Shown here in pieces: positions 18,772 to 26,939 of a stretch of 64,000 bases of DNA. Numbering within the stretch: the stretch's first letter is position 1; the number at the start of each line of letters is the position of its first letter. The position numbers and the translations under genes were made by a program. The stretch lies in contig NZ_BONF01000009.1 of NCBI RefSeq assembly GCF_016862575.1, positions 62,001-126,000 of the forward strand, written 5' to 3'. The notes beneath the pieces were generated by a model, which ran no database searches, had not been told where the DNA came from, and was given only the letters and a program-made list of their open reading frames with translations. The stretch is from Catellatospora bangladeshensis (GTDB lineage Bacteria; Actinomycetota; Actinomycetes; Mycobacteriales; Micromonosporaceae).

Positions 18772-19860
18772 ATGGACGCTCTGCGGCTCGCCTCGTGGCG
18801 GATGCACAACCTCGGCCTGCGCGCACCCGGCGACGGCACCCCGGCCGGGGTGGTGGCGCGGCTGGGCGCGGTGCAGTCGCAGGACTACGGGCCCGCCACC
18901 TGGTCGGTCGGCGAGCGCATCGCCGGGGCGGCGGAGGACGTGGTGCACGGCGCGTTCGCCGAGGGCGCCGTGCTGCGCACCCACGTGCTGCGGCCGACCT
19001 GGCACTTCGTCGCGCCGGAGGACATCGGCTGGCTGCTGGCGGTGACCGGGCCGCGCGTGCACCAGCTCAACGCCTACTACTACCGGCAGCTCGCCCTCGA
19101 CGAGCCGCTGCGGTCGCGCTGCGACGCGATGCTCGTGGAGCTGCTCACCGGACGGCAGCTGACGCGCAAGGAGCTGGCCGCCGAGTTCGACGGCGCGGGC
19201 ATCGGCACCGAGGGCTTCCGGATGGCGTACATCCTGATGAACGCCGAACTGAACGGCCTGATCTGCAGCGGCGCGATGCGCGGCAGGCAGCACACGTACG
19301 CGCTGCTGGCCGAGCGGGCGCCGCAGTCCCGGGCGCTGGACGCCGACGCCGCGCTGGCCGAGCTGACCCTGCGCTACTTCACCAGCCACGGCCCGGCCAC
19401 GGTCAAGGACTTCCGCTGGTGGTCGAGCCTCACCCAGGCGGAGATCCGGCGCGGTCTGGACCTGGTGCGCGCCAGCCTGGACAGCCTGGAGGCGGACGGG
19501 CTGACCTACTGGTTCGCGGGCGCCCCGCCGGCGGCCGCCGACGCGGACCCGCCGGTCGCGCACCTGCTGCAGGCGTACGACGAGTACATCGTGGGTTATT
19601 CGGAGAGCAAGCACCTGCTGAACGTCGCCGGTCTCGGCAGCGGGCAGCGCTGGGACCGGCCCGTCTTCAACGGCGTGCTCATCATCGGCAGCCAGCTCGC
19701 GGGCCACTGGAAGCGGACCGTCGGCCGCCGCGAGGTCGCGATCGAGGTGCTGCTCTACGCGCCGCTCGACGCCGGGCAGGCCGCTGCCGTGCAGGCCGCC
19801 GCCGACCACCACGGCCGGTTCCTCGGCCTGCCGGCCACGGTGACCACCACGATGCTGTAG
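18772..19860 (+). CDS. winged-helix AlkZ-like protein (HTH_42)
   Basis: 362 residues of the HTH_42/AlkZ superfamily, multiple winged-helix domains. AlkZ enzymes unhook DNA crosslinks or remove alkylated bases using a QxQ/QxD-type motif; here the N-terminal segment reads AVQSQDYGPATW, which keeps QSQ. Other hallmarks: LRPTWHFVAPEDIGWL and YDEYIVGYSES. A DNA glycosylase function is plausible, inferred from the family. TAGCAT ends 7 nt before the ATG (leaderless). Confidence 0.85.
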   Translation: MDALRLASWRMHNLGLRAPGDGTPAGVVARLGAVQSQDYGPATWSVGERIAGAAEDVVHGAFAEGAVLRTHVLRPTWHFVAPEDIGWLLAVTGPRVHQLNAYYYRQLALDEPLRSRCDAMLVELLTGRQLTRKELAAEFDGAGIGTEGFRMAYILMNAELNGLICSGAMRGRQHTYALLAERAPQSRALDADAALAELTLRYFTSHGPATVKDFRWWSSLTQAEIRRGLDLVRASLDSLEADGLTYWFAGAPPAAADADPPVAHLLQAYDEYIVGYSESKHLLNVAGLGSGQRWDRPVFNGVLIIGSQLAGHWKRTVGRREVAIEVLLYAPLDAGQAAAVQAAADHHGRFLGLPATVTTTML

Positions 19861-19866
19861 CCGCGG

Positions 19867-20931
19867 TCAGCCCGGCCGGACCGCGCCGGAGTTCTTCGAC
19901 ACCATCAGCCCGGACACGTCCACCGCTTCGAAGTCGGAGCCCTGGAGGTTCTTCAGCGCCCGCAGCGCGTCGTTGGACCAGCGCTCGTCGGGTGCGCCGG
20001 ACAGGTACCACGGGGAGCCGTTGTCGGCGACGATGACGCCGTAGGTCTTCATCGCCTCGGCGATGACGCGGGCCTGCTTGGGCAGCTTGGACGTGTTCAC
20101 GCTCGCTTTGAGGCGCAGGCGCAGTCCCATCGGCGGCAGGTTCGCGTCGGACGAGCTGGACGCGGCGTGCCGGGCGGGCCAGACGTAGGAGTCGCGCGAG
20201 CGCGGCACGGTGATGCGCAGCGCGTGGGTGATCCGCCCGGTGGCGACCTCCTCGTAGCGGGCCAGCCCGGCGAAGACGGACAGCCCGGCCGCGTCCGCCG
20301 AGGTCCAGCCCGCCGGCCGTAGTCTGTGCGAGCGCAGGTCGAAGATCGCGCCCGACCCGGCGCGCCAGCCGGACCCGGACGGGTACGCGGCGTACAGCTC
20401 GTACACCTTGCACGCGGCGGCGTCGTACAGGATGACGTGGCGGTCGCCGTCGCTGCCGCGCCCGCCCTCGACCTTGGCGTCGGCGGGCACGGGGTAGGGG
20501 CCCTTGTCGCTCTCGGACGCGTACTCGAAGCTCACCTTGACGGTCGTCTGCCCAGGCTTGACGGCGGTCACCGGGATGCCGATGGGCGCGCCCTCCCAGG
20601 TGCCCGAGCCGAAGTCGGGGTGCATGTGCGCGTCGGCGCCGATGCTGTTCACGTACGCCGCCGACGAGCGGTGCACGGGCAGCTTCGACACGTCGGCCCG
20701 CCACACGCTGTCGGCCGGGAACACCCCGCACGCCGCGGCGGGCGAAGCGGAGGCGGCCGCGCTCGGGCTCGGGCTCGCCACGGCGGACGGGCCGGGCGTG
20801 GCCGAGCCGGGCACGAACACGGGCGTGGCCGGTGCGGCCTCGGGGGTGGCGCTGCCGCAGGCGGCGAGCCCGAACACGGCGGTCAGCGCGGCCAGCCGCC
20901 GCGGCACTGCGGCGCGGGAACGTGAGAGCAC
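19867..20931 (-). CDS. secreted lipoprotein of unknown function
   Basis: 354 residues. Signal peptide with lipobox LAAC (FGLAACGS), so membrane-anchored outside the cell. A Ser/Pro/Ala-rich linker (residues about 30-65) is followed by a domain starting CGVFPADSVWRADVSKLPVH ending near residue 350. Similar CGVFP..N/SVW..D secreted proteins of unknown role occur in actinomycetes and acidobacteria. GTG start; TAGATT ends 6 nt upstream (leaderless). The stop is 6 nt from that of the convergent AlkZ-like gene. Confidence 0.78.
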   Translation of the reverse strand: MLSRSRAAVPRRLAALTAVFGLAACGSATPEAAPATPVFVPGSATPGPSAVASPSPSAAASASPAAACGVFPADSVWRADVSKLPVHRSSAAYVNSIGADAHMHPDFGSGTWEGAPIGIPVTAVKPGQTTVKVSFEYASESDKGPYPVPADAKVEGGRGSDGDRHVILYDAAACKVYELYAAYPSGSGWRAGSGAIFDLRSHRLRPAGWTSADAAGLSVFAGLARYEEVATGRITHALRITVPRSRDSYVWPARHAASSSSDANLPPMGLRLRLKASVNTSKLPKQARVIAEAMKTYGVIVADNGSPWYLSGAPDERWSNDALRALKNLQGSDFEAVDVSGLMVSKNSGAVRPG

Positions 20932-21030
20932 CCGCAGAATCTAGTGCCGTCCGGCGGTACGGGCACGACGGGCCGCCCTGATGCGAGGATTATGCAGGTA
21001 GAAGCGGTTTGTCCGCCGTAGCCTCGGTAC

Positions 21031-22110
21031 ATGCTCAAGACCGCGCGTGCTCTGTCGTGGTGGGCGGCGATCCCGCCGCTGACCGCGATCGTGCTCGTGC
21101 TCGCCTGGGGACGGCCGCTGTCCAACCCGGCCATCGTCCTGGTCGCCGCCGCGCTGATCGCAGCGGTCGTGGTCGCGGTGCACCACGCCGAGATCGTCGC
21201 GCACCGGGTCGGCGAGCCGTTCGGCACGCTGATCCTCGCGATCGCGGTCACCGTCATCGAGGTCGGCCTGATCATCATGCTGATGACCTCGGCCGGGTCG
21301 GGACCGTCACCGCTGGCCCGGGACACCGTGTTCGCCGCCTTCATGATCGTGTGCAACGGCGTGGTGGGACTATGTCTGCTCGTCGGCGCGCTGCGACATC
21401 GGGAGGTCGAGTTCCACGTCGAGGGCGTGACCGCCGCGCTGGCCACGCTGAGCGCGGTGGCGACCCTGGCCCTGGTGCTGCCGTCGTTCACCATCAGCGC
21501 CCCCGGCCCCACGTACTCCGGGCCGCAGCTCGCCTTCGCCGGCGTCGCCTCGCTCGTGCTGTACGCGTCGTTCGTGTTCGTGCAGACCGTCCGGCACCGC
21601 GACTACTTCCTGCCGGTGGACACCGGCGAGGACCACCACGCCGACCCGCCCACCCGCAAGGCGGCGGTGCTCAGCCTCGTCCTGCTGCTGGTCTGCCTGG
21701 TCGTCGTGGTGGGCCTGGCCAAGATCGAGGCTCCGGCGATCGAGAAGGCCGTGGTGGCCGTGGGCGCCCCGCACGCCGTGGTCGGTGTCGCGATCGCGTT
21801 GCTGGTGCTGCTGCCGGAGACGGCCGCGGCGGTGCGGGCGGCCTCCCGCAACCGGGTGCAGACCAGCTTCAACCTGGCCCTGGGCTCGGCGCTGGCCAGC
21901 ATCGGCCTGACCATCCCGTCGCTCGCGGTCGCCTCGATCTGGCTGCCGAACACGCTGATCCTCGGGCTCAGCCCGAAGGACATGGTGCTGCTGGCGATCA
22001 CCCTGATCGTCACCGTGCTGACCGTCGCGCCCGGCCGGGCCACCCTGATGCAGGGCATGGTGCACCTGACCCTGTTCGGCGTCTTCCTCTTCCTCTCCTT
22101 CGTGCCCTGA
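21031..22110 (+). CDS. chaA: calcium/proton antiporter
   Basis: 359 residues, eleven or so membrane helices, CaCA superfamily. The two alpha-repeats are clear: GEPFGTLILAIAVTVIEVGL in the first half and LLPETAAAVRAASRNRVQTS followed by NLALGSALASIGL in the second, each with the conserved acidic residue. It exports Ca2+ (or Na+/K+) in exchange for protons. TAGCCT ends 6 nt before the ATG, so likely leaderless. No partner gene; the next small membrane gene is 61 nt downstream and could be co-transcribed, though it has its own ribosome site. Confidence 0.92.
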   Translation: MLKTARALSWWAAIPPLTAIVLVLAWGRPLSNPAIVLVAAALIAAVVVAVHHAEIVAHRVGEPFGTLILAIAVTVIEVGLIIMLMTSAGSGPSPLARDTVFAAFMIVCNGVVGLCLLVGALRHREVEFHVEGVTAALATLSAVATLALVLPSFTISAPGPTYSGPQLAFAGVASLVLYASFVFVQTVRHRDYFLPVDTGEDHHADPPTRKAAVLSLVLLLVCLVVVVGLAKIEAPAIEKAVVAVGAPHAVVGVAIALLVLLPETAAAVRAASRNRVQTSFNLALGSALASIGLTIPSLAVASIWLPNTLILGLSPKDMVLLAITLIVTVLTVAPGRATLMQGMVHLTLFGVFLFLSFVP

Positions 22111-22171
22111 CCGGGGCGGCGGACCCGGCGCGGGTGGCCTACGCTGCGCGCAGTCTGCTGAAGGAGAACCC

Positions 22172-22423
22172 GTGCGCCACCCCGCCGACACCGAGCACTA
22201 CGGAAACCGTGCGCTGAGCTACGGGATGGTCGGCTTCCTGCTGGTCGCCGCAGTTTCGTACGTCACCCGCGACGGCGACCTCACCGTGCCCCTGTACGTG
22301 CTGGGCGGCTACCTGATGGCTGTCGGCCTGGTCTACGGGGCGGTGCAGGCGGTGGCCTCGGTGCAGCGCGACCACGAGGACTGGCGCCGCCGCCTCGACC
22401 GCGCGACCCGCGAGGAGGGCTGA
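22172..22423 (+). CDS. small membrane protein, unknown
   Basis: 83 residues with two hydrophobic helices (MVGFLLVAAVSYV and LYVLGGYLMAVGLVYGAVQA) and a charged C-terminus (DHEDWRRRLDRATREEG). GTG start preceded by AAGGAGAA, and a TACGCT hexamer about 25 nt upstream. No family recognised. It ends just before a bidirectional terminator. Confidence 0.72.
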   Translation: MRHPADTEHYGNRALSYGMVGFLLVAAVSYVTRDGDLTVPLYVLGGYLMAVGLVYGAVQAVASVQRDHEDWRRRLDRATREEG

Positions 22424-22434
22424 GACATCGGGTG

Positions 22435-22478
22435 CACGGCGGCTCCCGGGTCGTGGCCACAACCCAGGAGCCGCCGTG
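22435..22478. terminator. bidirectional terminator hairpin
   Basis: Arms 22435-22446 and 22467-22478 (CACGGCGGCTCC / GGAGCCGCCGTG) pair perfectly, with an inner GGGT/ACCC stem after a single mismatch and a 10-nt loop. It lies exactly between the stops of two convergent genes. Confidence 0.8.
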
Positions 22479-23360
22479 TCATTCGGGATCGCCCTCTGCC
22501 GGGCCGTCGTCGTCGATCGCCGTCGCCGTCGCGCCGCCGACGCGGCTGACCAGGCCGAGCTCGGCGGCGCGCACACCGGCCTGGAAGCGGGAGGTCGCGC
22601 TCACGTCGCGCATCATGTCCGCCACGTGCCGCCGGTAGGTGCGCACGGACATGCCGAGGCGGCGCGCGGCCACCTCGTCCTTCGCGCCCGCGCCGAGGTA
22701 GGTCAGGACCGACTGCGCCGTCTCCTCGCGCAGCTTGTCGCTGAGCCGGACGATCTCCGCCAGGGGAGTGCCCGCGCCCCAGCTCACCTCGAAGACGCTG
22801 CGCAGGAAGTGCACCAGCGGCTGGGCGGACAGCAGCACCGTCTGCGCGGCGGCGTGGTCCTCGGCGGTGTTGCGCAGGATCGCCTCACGGCCGTCGGTGA
22901 TGACGAGGTTCTGGCCCTGGAAGTCCCAGGAACGGAAGCCCGGGTGCTCGTACAGCGCCCGGTCGGCCGCGACCAGCGGGCCGGTGGCGGCTGCGGGCAC
23001 CAGCGCCCTGATCCGCACGCCCCGCCGGTCGGCGTGCCGGAGCAGGTCGACGGTGTGGTTGCGGCGGTCGTCGGCGATGTCCCCGGCCGACAGCACGCAC
23101 AGCACCTCCCGCCGCGCCCGCATGATCGCCTCGCCCGCGACCGCGTGGAACACCGCGTCGTCACCGGGCAGGTGGCGGATGTGGTGGCCGTTGCCGCGCC
23201 GCCGCGACATGGCCCGCTCGATCAGCTCCTGGGCCTGCGACAGGACCGTCTCCACCTCGTCGTGGTGGTCCGGCGCCGGCTCGAACGGTCGTGACCGGGC
23301 GTGACCTGCCCGGGGCTCGTGGAACCCCCGGTGCGGCAGGCCGCTCTGTGATGCCTTCAT
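22479..23360 (-). CDS. LuxR-type helix-turn-helix regulator with TrmB/PLD-like sensor
   Basis: 293 residues. N-terminal helix region (VETVLSQAQELIERAM), a middle alpha/beta domain (HIRHLPGDDAVFHAVAGEAI ... VRIRALVPAAAT) like the phospholipase-D-type effector domain of TrmB regulators, and a C-terminal GerE helix-turn-helix (YLGAGAKDEVAARRLGMS, then VRTYRRHVADMM). Such orphan LuxR proteins often sit beside natural-product genes. The ATG was chosen from GGGGGGAG upstream. It is divergent from the carrier-protein operon across 549 bp, so it is the best candidate pathway regulator. Confidence 0.85.
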   Translation of the reverse strand: MKASQSGLPHRGFHEPRAGHARSRPFEPAPDHHDEVETVLSQAQELIERAMSRRRGNGHHIRHLPGDDAVFHAVAGEAIMRARREVLCVLSAGDIADDRRNHTVDLLRHADRRGVRIRALVPAAATGPLVAADRALYEHPGFRSWDFQGQNLVITDGREAILRNTAEDHAAAQTVLLSAQPLVHFLRSVFEVSWGAGTPLAEIVRLSDKLREETAQSVLTYLGAGAKDEVAARRLGMSVRTYRRHVADMMRDVSATSRFQAGVRAAELGLVSRVGGATATAIDDDGPAEGDPE

Positions 23361-23909
23361 CAAAACTCCCCCCGAGTTTCGGAATGCTGGCAGGAACATG
23401 TCGCGCTCGGATGTTTCGCGGTGCGCCCCTCCACGCCCGTATCCATCCACAAACTACGATCAGTATGTTTCCGGCCGATGTTCGCGCCCGCGTGCTCGTG
23501 GCGGACGAACACCTGGACCCGGCCTCGGCCTGGTGTATGTCCATCCAAGATCGCGAGCGTAGGCCAATGTGGACGGTCCTGCAATCACGGAAAGGTGTCA
23601 GCAGGAAGAACGATGGCGCGGATTAGGGTCAGACCGGCGCATTACCGACGCTGACCTGCGCATTGAGGGCAGCCTTCCCACCGGCTGAGAACAATGTCAC
23701 CTGCGCCGATGTCGATCTCCGTCGCATCGGCGACAGGCGTCCGTACTTCGGGACGGCGGCTTGGCAGCTTGTGGTCACACCCCGCCCGCCTCCGGCACCT
23801 GCGCTGGCAGGTTGCTGCGGTGACGTTCCGTTCGGCTTGCACGCTGCGGTTTCATGGACCCCGCCCGAGGACGGGCAAGCAGGCTGGGGCGACCGCGAGG
23901 GGATGGCGC
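23361..23909. other. 549-bp non-coding divergent region
   Basis: No credible gene is seen here; short frames lack ribosome sites and conserved motifs. The part 23400-23760 has clearly lower GC than its surroundings, as expected for promoters of both divergent units. Small dyads such as TGTCCAT ... ATGTGGAC (about 23539-23576) and GCGCATTACCGACGC are visible but unassigned. Regulatory sites for the LuxR-type protein should lie here. Confidence 0.6.
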
Positions 23910-24866
23910 ATGTCCAACGTGTACGTGAGCGACTTCGTGTACGCGCTCGGCTCCCGCAAGACACACGTCACCGAGTCCGAGGCGGCCGGGCGGCTGCTGT
24001 CGTCGGCCGAGGACCTGGAGTCGGCCGGATTCGCGTGGCACCACCTGTGCGAGCCCGGAGAGTCGGCGTACGGCCTCGCCGAGGCGGTCACCGCGCAGCT
24101 CGCCGAGAGCGGCCGGCTGACCGGGATCGACGCGATCGTCTACGCCACCTGCCTGCCGCTCAACGGCAACATCGGCGACCCGGGCGAGTTCGCCCGCACC
24201 CGCGACGTGAAGCACCTGATGGACTTCCCGGCCAGCCGCCTGCAGGCCGACTTCGGCCTCACCGACGCGGTGGTGCTGGGCCTGAACCAGCAGGCGTGCA
24301 CGGCGATGCCCGGCTCGGTGCGGCTGGCCGGCGCGCTGCTGGCCGCCGAGCCGAGCTGGCGCAAGGTGCTGTGCGTGACCGCCGACCGCTTCCCGGACGG
24401 CGCGATCTACGAGCAGGCGTACAACCTGATCTCCGACGGCGGCGCGGCCTGCCTGGTCGGCCGCGAGCCGGAGGGCTTCCGGCTGGTGAGCGCGCACCAG
24501 ATCACCAACGGCGCGCTGGGCCAGGCCACCGACGACGAGACCGTCGGCTCCTACTTCTCCTTCACCCACCGGCTGTTCCGGGAGTCGCTGGACCGGGCCG
24601 GGCTCACCGTCGCCGACGTGGACTGGGTGGTCACCCAGAACACCAACGACAAGGCATGGCAGATCCTCGCCCGGCTGCTCGGCGTGCCGCTCGACCGGGT
24701 GTGGTTCCCGTCCATGCCCGACGCGGGGCACATCATCTCGGCGGACAACATCGTCAACCTGGCGCAGCTGATCGCGTCCGGCCAGCTCCGGCCCGGCCAG
24801 CGGGTGGTGCTGATGATGGCGGGCTTCGGCCTGAACTGGCAGAGCCTGATCCTGGAGGCCGTGTGA
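23910..24866 (+). CDS. KASIII-like (ketoacyl-ACP synthase III family) condensing/acyltransferase protein
   Basis: 318 residues, thiolase fold. The nucleophile Cys is kept (C130 in LNQQACTAMPG), but the other two KASIII residues differ: the HQAN motif is TQNTN (Q243 in place of His) and the GN(T/S)SAA motif reads GHIISAD (H274 in place of Asn). It is therefore unlikely to be an ordinary decarboxylating FabH and may transfer an acyl group to an amine or hydroxyl, as CerJ-like relatives do. ATG preceded by GAGGGG. First gene of the operon; its stop overlaps the next GTG (GTGA). Confidence 0.85.
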   Translation: MSNVYVSDFVYALGSRKTHVTESEAAGRLLSSAEDLESAGFAWHHLCEPGESAYGLAEAVTAQLAESGRLTGIDAIVYATCLPLNGNIGDPGEFARTRDVKHLMDFPASRLQADFGLTDAVVLGLNQQACTAMPGSVRLAGALLAAEPSWRKVLCVTADRFPDGAIYEQAYNLISDGGAACLVGREPEGFRLVSAHQITNGALGQATDDETVGSYFSFTHRLFRESLDRAGLTVADVDWVVTQNTNDKAWQILARLLGVPLDRVWFPSMPDAGHIISADNIVNLAQLIASGQLRPGQRVVLMMAGFGLNWQSLILEAV

Positions 24867-25765
24867 CCGTCACCGCCGCCGCCCGGCTGCGCGATGCCAT
24901 CGCGTCGCTGAAGGAGACCTCGGACCGGCTGAGCCGGCTGTCGCAGCGCTCGTACCAGAACCCGTACACCGCCGTGGACTGGCCGGAGTCGGTGGACCCG
25001 GAGACCGAGTGGTTCAGCTCGCCGGAGCTGCTCAGCCTGTACGGCACGCCGGTCTGGGACACCCTGGACGAGCGGGCGCGCTGCCGGCTGGCGTTCCACG
25101 AGGCGGCCAACTTCTACAGCCTCAACATCCACGGCGAGAAGGGCCTCATGCAGGGGCTGGCCGCCCGGCTCTACCGGCGCGACCTCGCCGACGTGGCCGA
25201 CTACCTGCACCACTTCCTCGACGAGGAGAACAAGCACAGCATCTTCTTCGGCGGCTTCTGCACCCGCTACGCCCGGGTCTACCCGACCAAGCAGGTGTCG
25301 TTCGAGGTGAAGCGGCCGCGCGACGTGGAGGACTTCCTGTTCTTCGCCCGGGTCATGGTCTTCGAGGAGATCGTCGACCGCTACAACTGGTGGCAGGGCC
25401 GCGACGAGCGCCTGCACCCGGTCGCCCGCTTCATCAACAACAACCACCACTTCGAGGAGGCCCGGCACCTGATCTTCGGGCGCCGCCTCGTCGAGGCGAT
25501 GTGGCAGGCCTGCGCCCCCGCCTGGGACGACGAGCTGATCGAGGACGTGCGCGAGCACCTCACCCAGTTCCTCGTCACCAGCTGGCGCGAGTACTACAAC
25601 CCCGCCGTGTACGCCGACGCCGGGCTGGCCGACCCGTACGACCTGGCCGAGCAGGCGTGGGCCGCGCCCGCGCAGCGCGAGCACCGCAGGCGCACCTCCA
25701 CCAAGCTGCTCGGCTACCTCACCTCCACCGGAATCCTGGTCAAGGAGCCTGTCGATGCATTCTGA
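24863..25765 (+). CDS. AurF-like diiron N-oxygenase
   Basis: 300 residues. A helical diiron fold with ligand pattern of the AurF/CmlI family: a first Glu (E80 or E92), E122-x2-H125 in DEENKHS, E168 in MVFEEIVDRYNWW, and H195-x3-E199-x2-H202 in NNNHHFEEARH. The spacing between the last four positions equals that of AurF. The family oxidises an amine to hydroxylamine, nitroso or nitro. With the amino acid:carrier ligase two genes on, a carrier-bound amino group is the likely substrate (inference). GTG start overlaps the upstream stop; the ACP gene start lies 11 nt inside its 3' end. Confidence 0.88.
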   Translation: MTVTAAARLRDAIASLKETSDRLSRLSQRSYQNPYTAVDWPESVDPETEWFSSPELLSLYGTPVWDTLDERARCRLAFHEAANFYSLNIHGEKGLMQGLAARLYRRDLADVADYLHHFLDEENKHSIFFGGFCTRYARVYPTKQVSFEVKRPRDVEDFLFFARVMVFEEIVDRYNWWQGRDERLHPVARFINNNHHFEEARHLIFGRRLVEAMWQACAPAWDDELIEDVREHLTQFLVTSWREYYNPAVYADAGLADPYDLAEQAWAAPAQREHRRRTSTKLLGYLTSTGILVKEPVDAF

Positions 25766-26015
25766 GCCCGAGATCCGCCAGGCGCTGCGGGAGTGGATCC
25801 TCGGCAAGGCCCGGGACCTGGACCCGGCCGCGCTGACCGACACCACTCCGCTGTTCGAGCGCCGCTACCTGCGCTCGCTGCACGTGCCGGAGCTGCTGCT
25901 GCTCCTGGAGCGGTTGCGCGGCGAGCCGATCGACGTGGAGGACCTGGGCGCGGGCGACTTCCGCGACATCGACACGCTGCTGGCGAAGTTCGGCCCGGCG
26001 CGGGCGGCGTCGTGA
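25755..26015 (+). CDS. acyl/aminoacyl carrier protein (first)
   Basis: 86 residues, helical, with the general carrier-protein layout: helix 1 (EIRQALREWILGKARDLD), acidic loop (LTDTTPLF), modified-Ser site and helix 2 (RSLHVPELLLLLERLRG), then VEDLGAGDFRDIDTLLAKF. The usual DSL is replaced by RSL (S41), so recognition by the phosphopantetheinyl transferase may differ. Directly followed by and overlapping the SerRS-like ligase gene (GTGA), which marks it as that enzyme's likely carrier. ATG with GGAGCC ahead. Confidence 0.8.
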   Translation: MHSEPEIRQALREWILGKARDLDPAALTDTTPLFERRYLRSLHVPELLLLLERLRGEPIDVEDLGAGDFRDIDTLLAKFGPARAAS

Positions 26016-26923
26016 CCGTCACCGTGTCCGCGGGGCTGTCCTCGATCGGGCTGCGCTGGTACGAGACCGGGCAGGCCGGGCTCAGCGGCCCCCTGCTGCG
26101 GCTGGCCGAGGAGTGCGACCGCGCGTTCCGTACCCTCGCCTCGGTCTGGGAGGCGGCCGACGAGCGCCACCCGTCCGCGCTGCCCGCCGAGCGGCTGCAG
26201 CGGCTGGACTACCTGCACTCGTTTCCGCACCAGGCGACGTTCCCGGCCCGGCTGGACCCGGCCCACCTGGACGAGTTCCTGGCCGGGGAGCCGGTCACCG
26301 AGTCCGGTGCGGTGGACCTCACCCCGCTGGCCCCGGTGACCTCGGTGCTCACCCCGGCCGCCTGCTACCACCTCTACCACGCGCACGAGGGCAGCAGCTT
26401 CTCCGCGCCGGTGTACCTGACCACCCGCAACACCTGCTACCGCCACGAGGAGCGCTACGAGCCGCTGCGCCGCCAGTGGGCGTTCAGCATGCGCGAGATC
26501 GTGTGCCTGGGCACCCACGACGAGACCGAGGCGTTCCTGGCGCAGGCCCGCGCGGTGGTGGACGAGTTCCTCGGGCTGCTGGACCTGCCGGTGGCGTGGC
26601 CGACGGCGACCGACCCGTTCTTCCGGCCGCGCGACAACCCGCAGTACCTGATGCAGCGGCTGCAGCCGAGCAAGCACGAGGCCACCTACGGCGGCGACCT
26701 GGCCATCGCGTCGGTGAACCTGCACCACGACCACTTCGGCGCGGCGTTCGGGCTGCGCCGGGCCGGGCGGCCGGTGAACACCGCCTGCCTGGCCTTCGGA
26801 ATCGAGCGCTGGCTGTGGGCGATCACGGACCGGCACGGGCTCGACCCGTCCGACTGGCCGTCGCCCGCCCAGGCGGCGGTGACCGTGGCCACCCGCACGG
26901 TGGCCCGCGAGGTGCAGTTGTGA
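26012..26923 (+). CDS. amino acid:carrier protein ligase (seryl-tRNA synthetase-like)
   Basis: 303 residues, class II aminoacyl-tRNA synthetase core without the N-terminal tRNA-binding coiled coil of SerRS. Motif 2 is TCYRHEERYEPLRRQWAF, motif 3 is FGIERWLWAI. The three zinc ligands of the studied Bradyrhizobium enzyme (Cys, Glu, Cys) are matched by C118 (TPAACYH), E162 (MREIVCLG) and C259 (NTACLAFG). Family members activate glycine or alanine with ATP and load it on a carrier protein's phosphopantetheine. The overlapping carrier gene upstream is the likely acceptor. Which amino acid is used cannot be read off. Confidence 0.88.
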   Translation: MTVTVSAGLSSIGLRWYETGQAGLSGPLLRLAEECDRAFRTLASVWEAADERHPSALPAERLQRLDYLHSFPHQATFPARLDPAHLDEFLAGEPVTESGAVDLTPLAPVTSVLTPAACYHLYHAHEGSSFSAPVYLTTRNTCYRHEERYEPLRRQWAFSMREIVCLGTHDETEAFLAQARAVVDEFLGLLDLPVAWPTATDPFFRPRDNPQYLMQRLQPSKHEATYGGDLAIASVNLHHDHFGAAFGLRRAGRPVNTACLAFGIERWLWAITDRHGLDPSDWPSPAQAAVTVATRTVAREVQL

Positions 26924-26939
26924 GCGAGGGGGCACACGC

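Noticed and set aside
23361-23909. Small frames in the divergent region (e.g. 23360-23584, 23421-23654)
   Set aside because: No ribosome sites, no motifs, and overlapping frames on both strands with untypical codon use.
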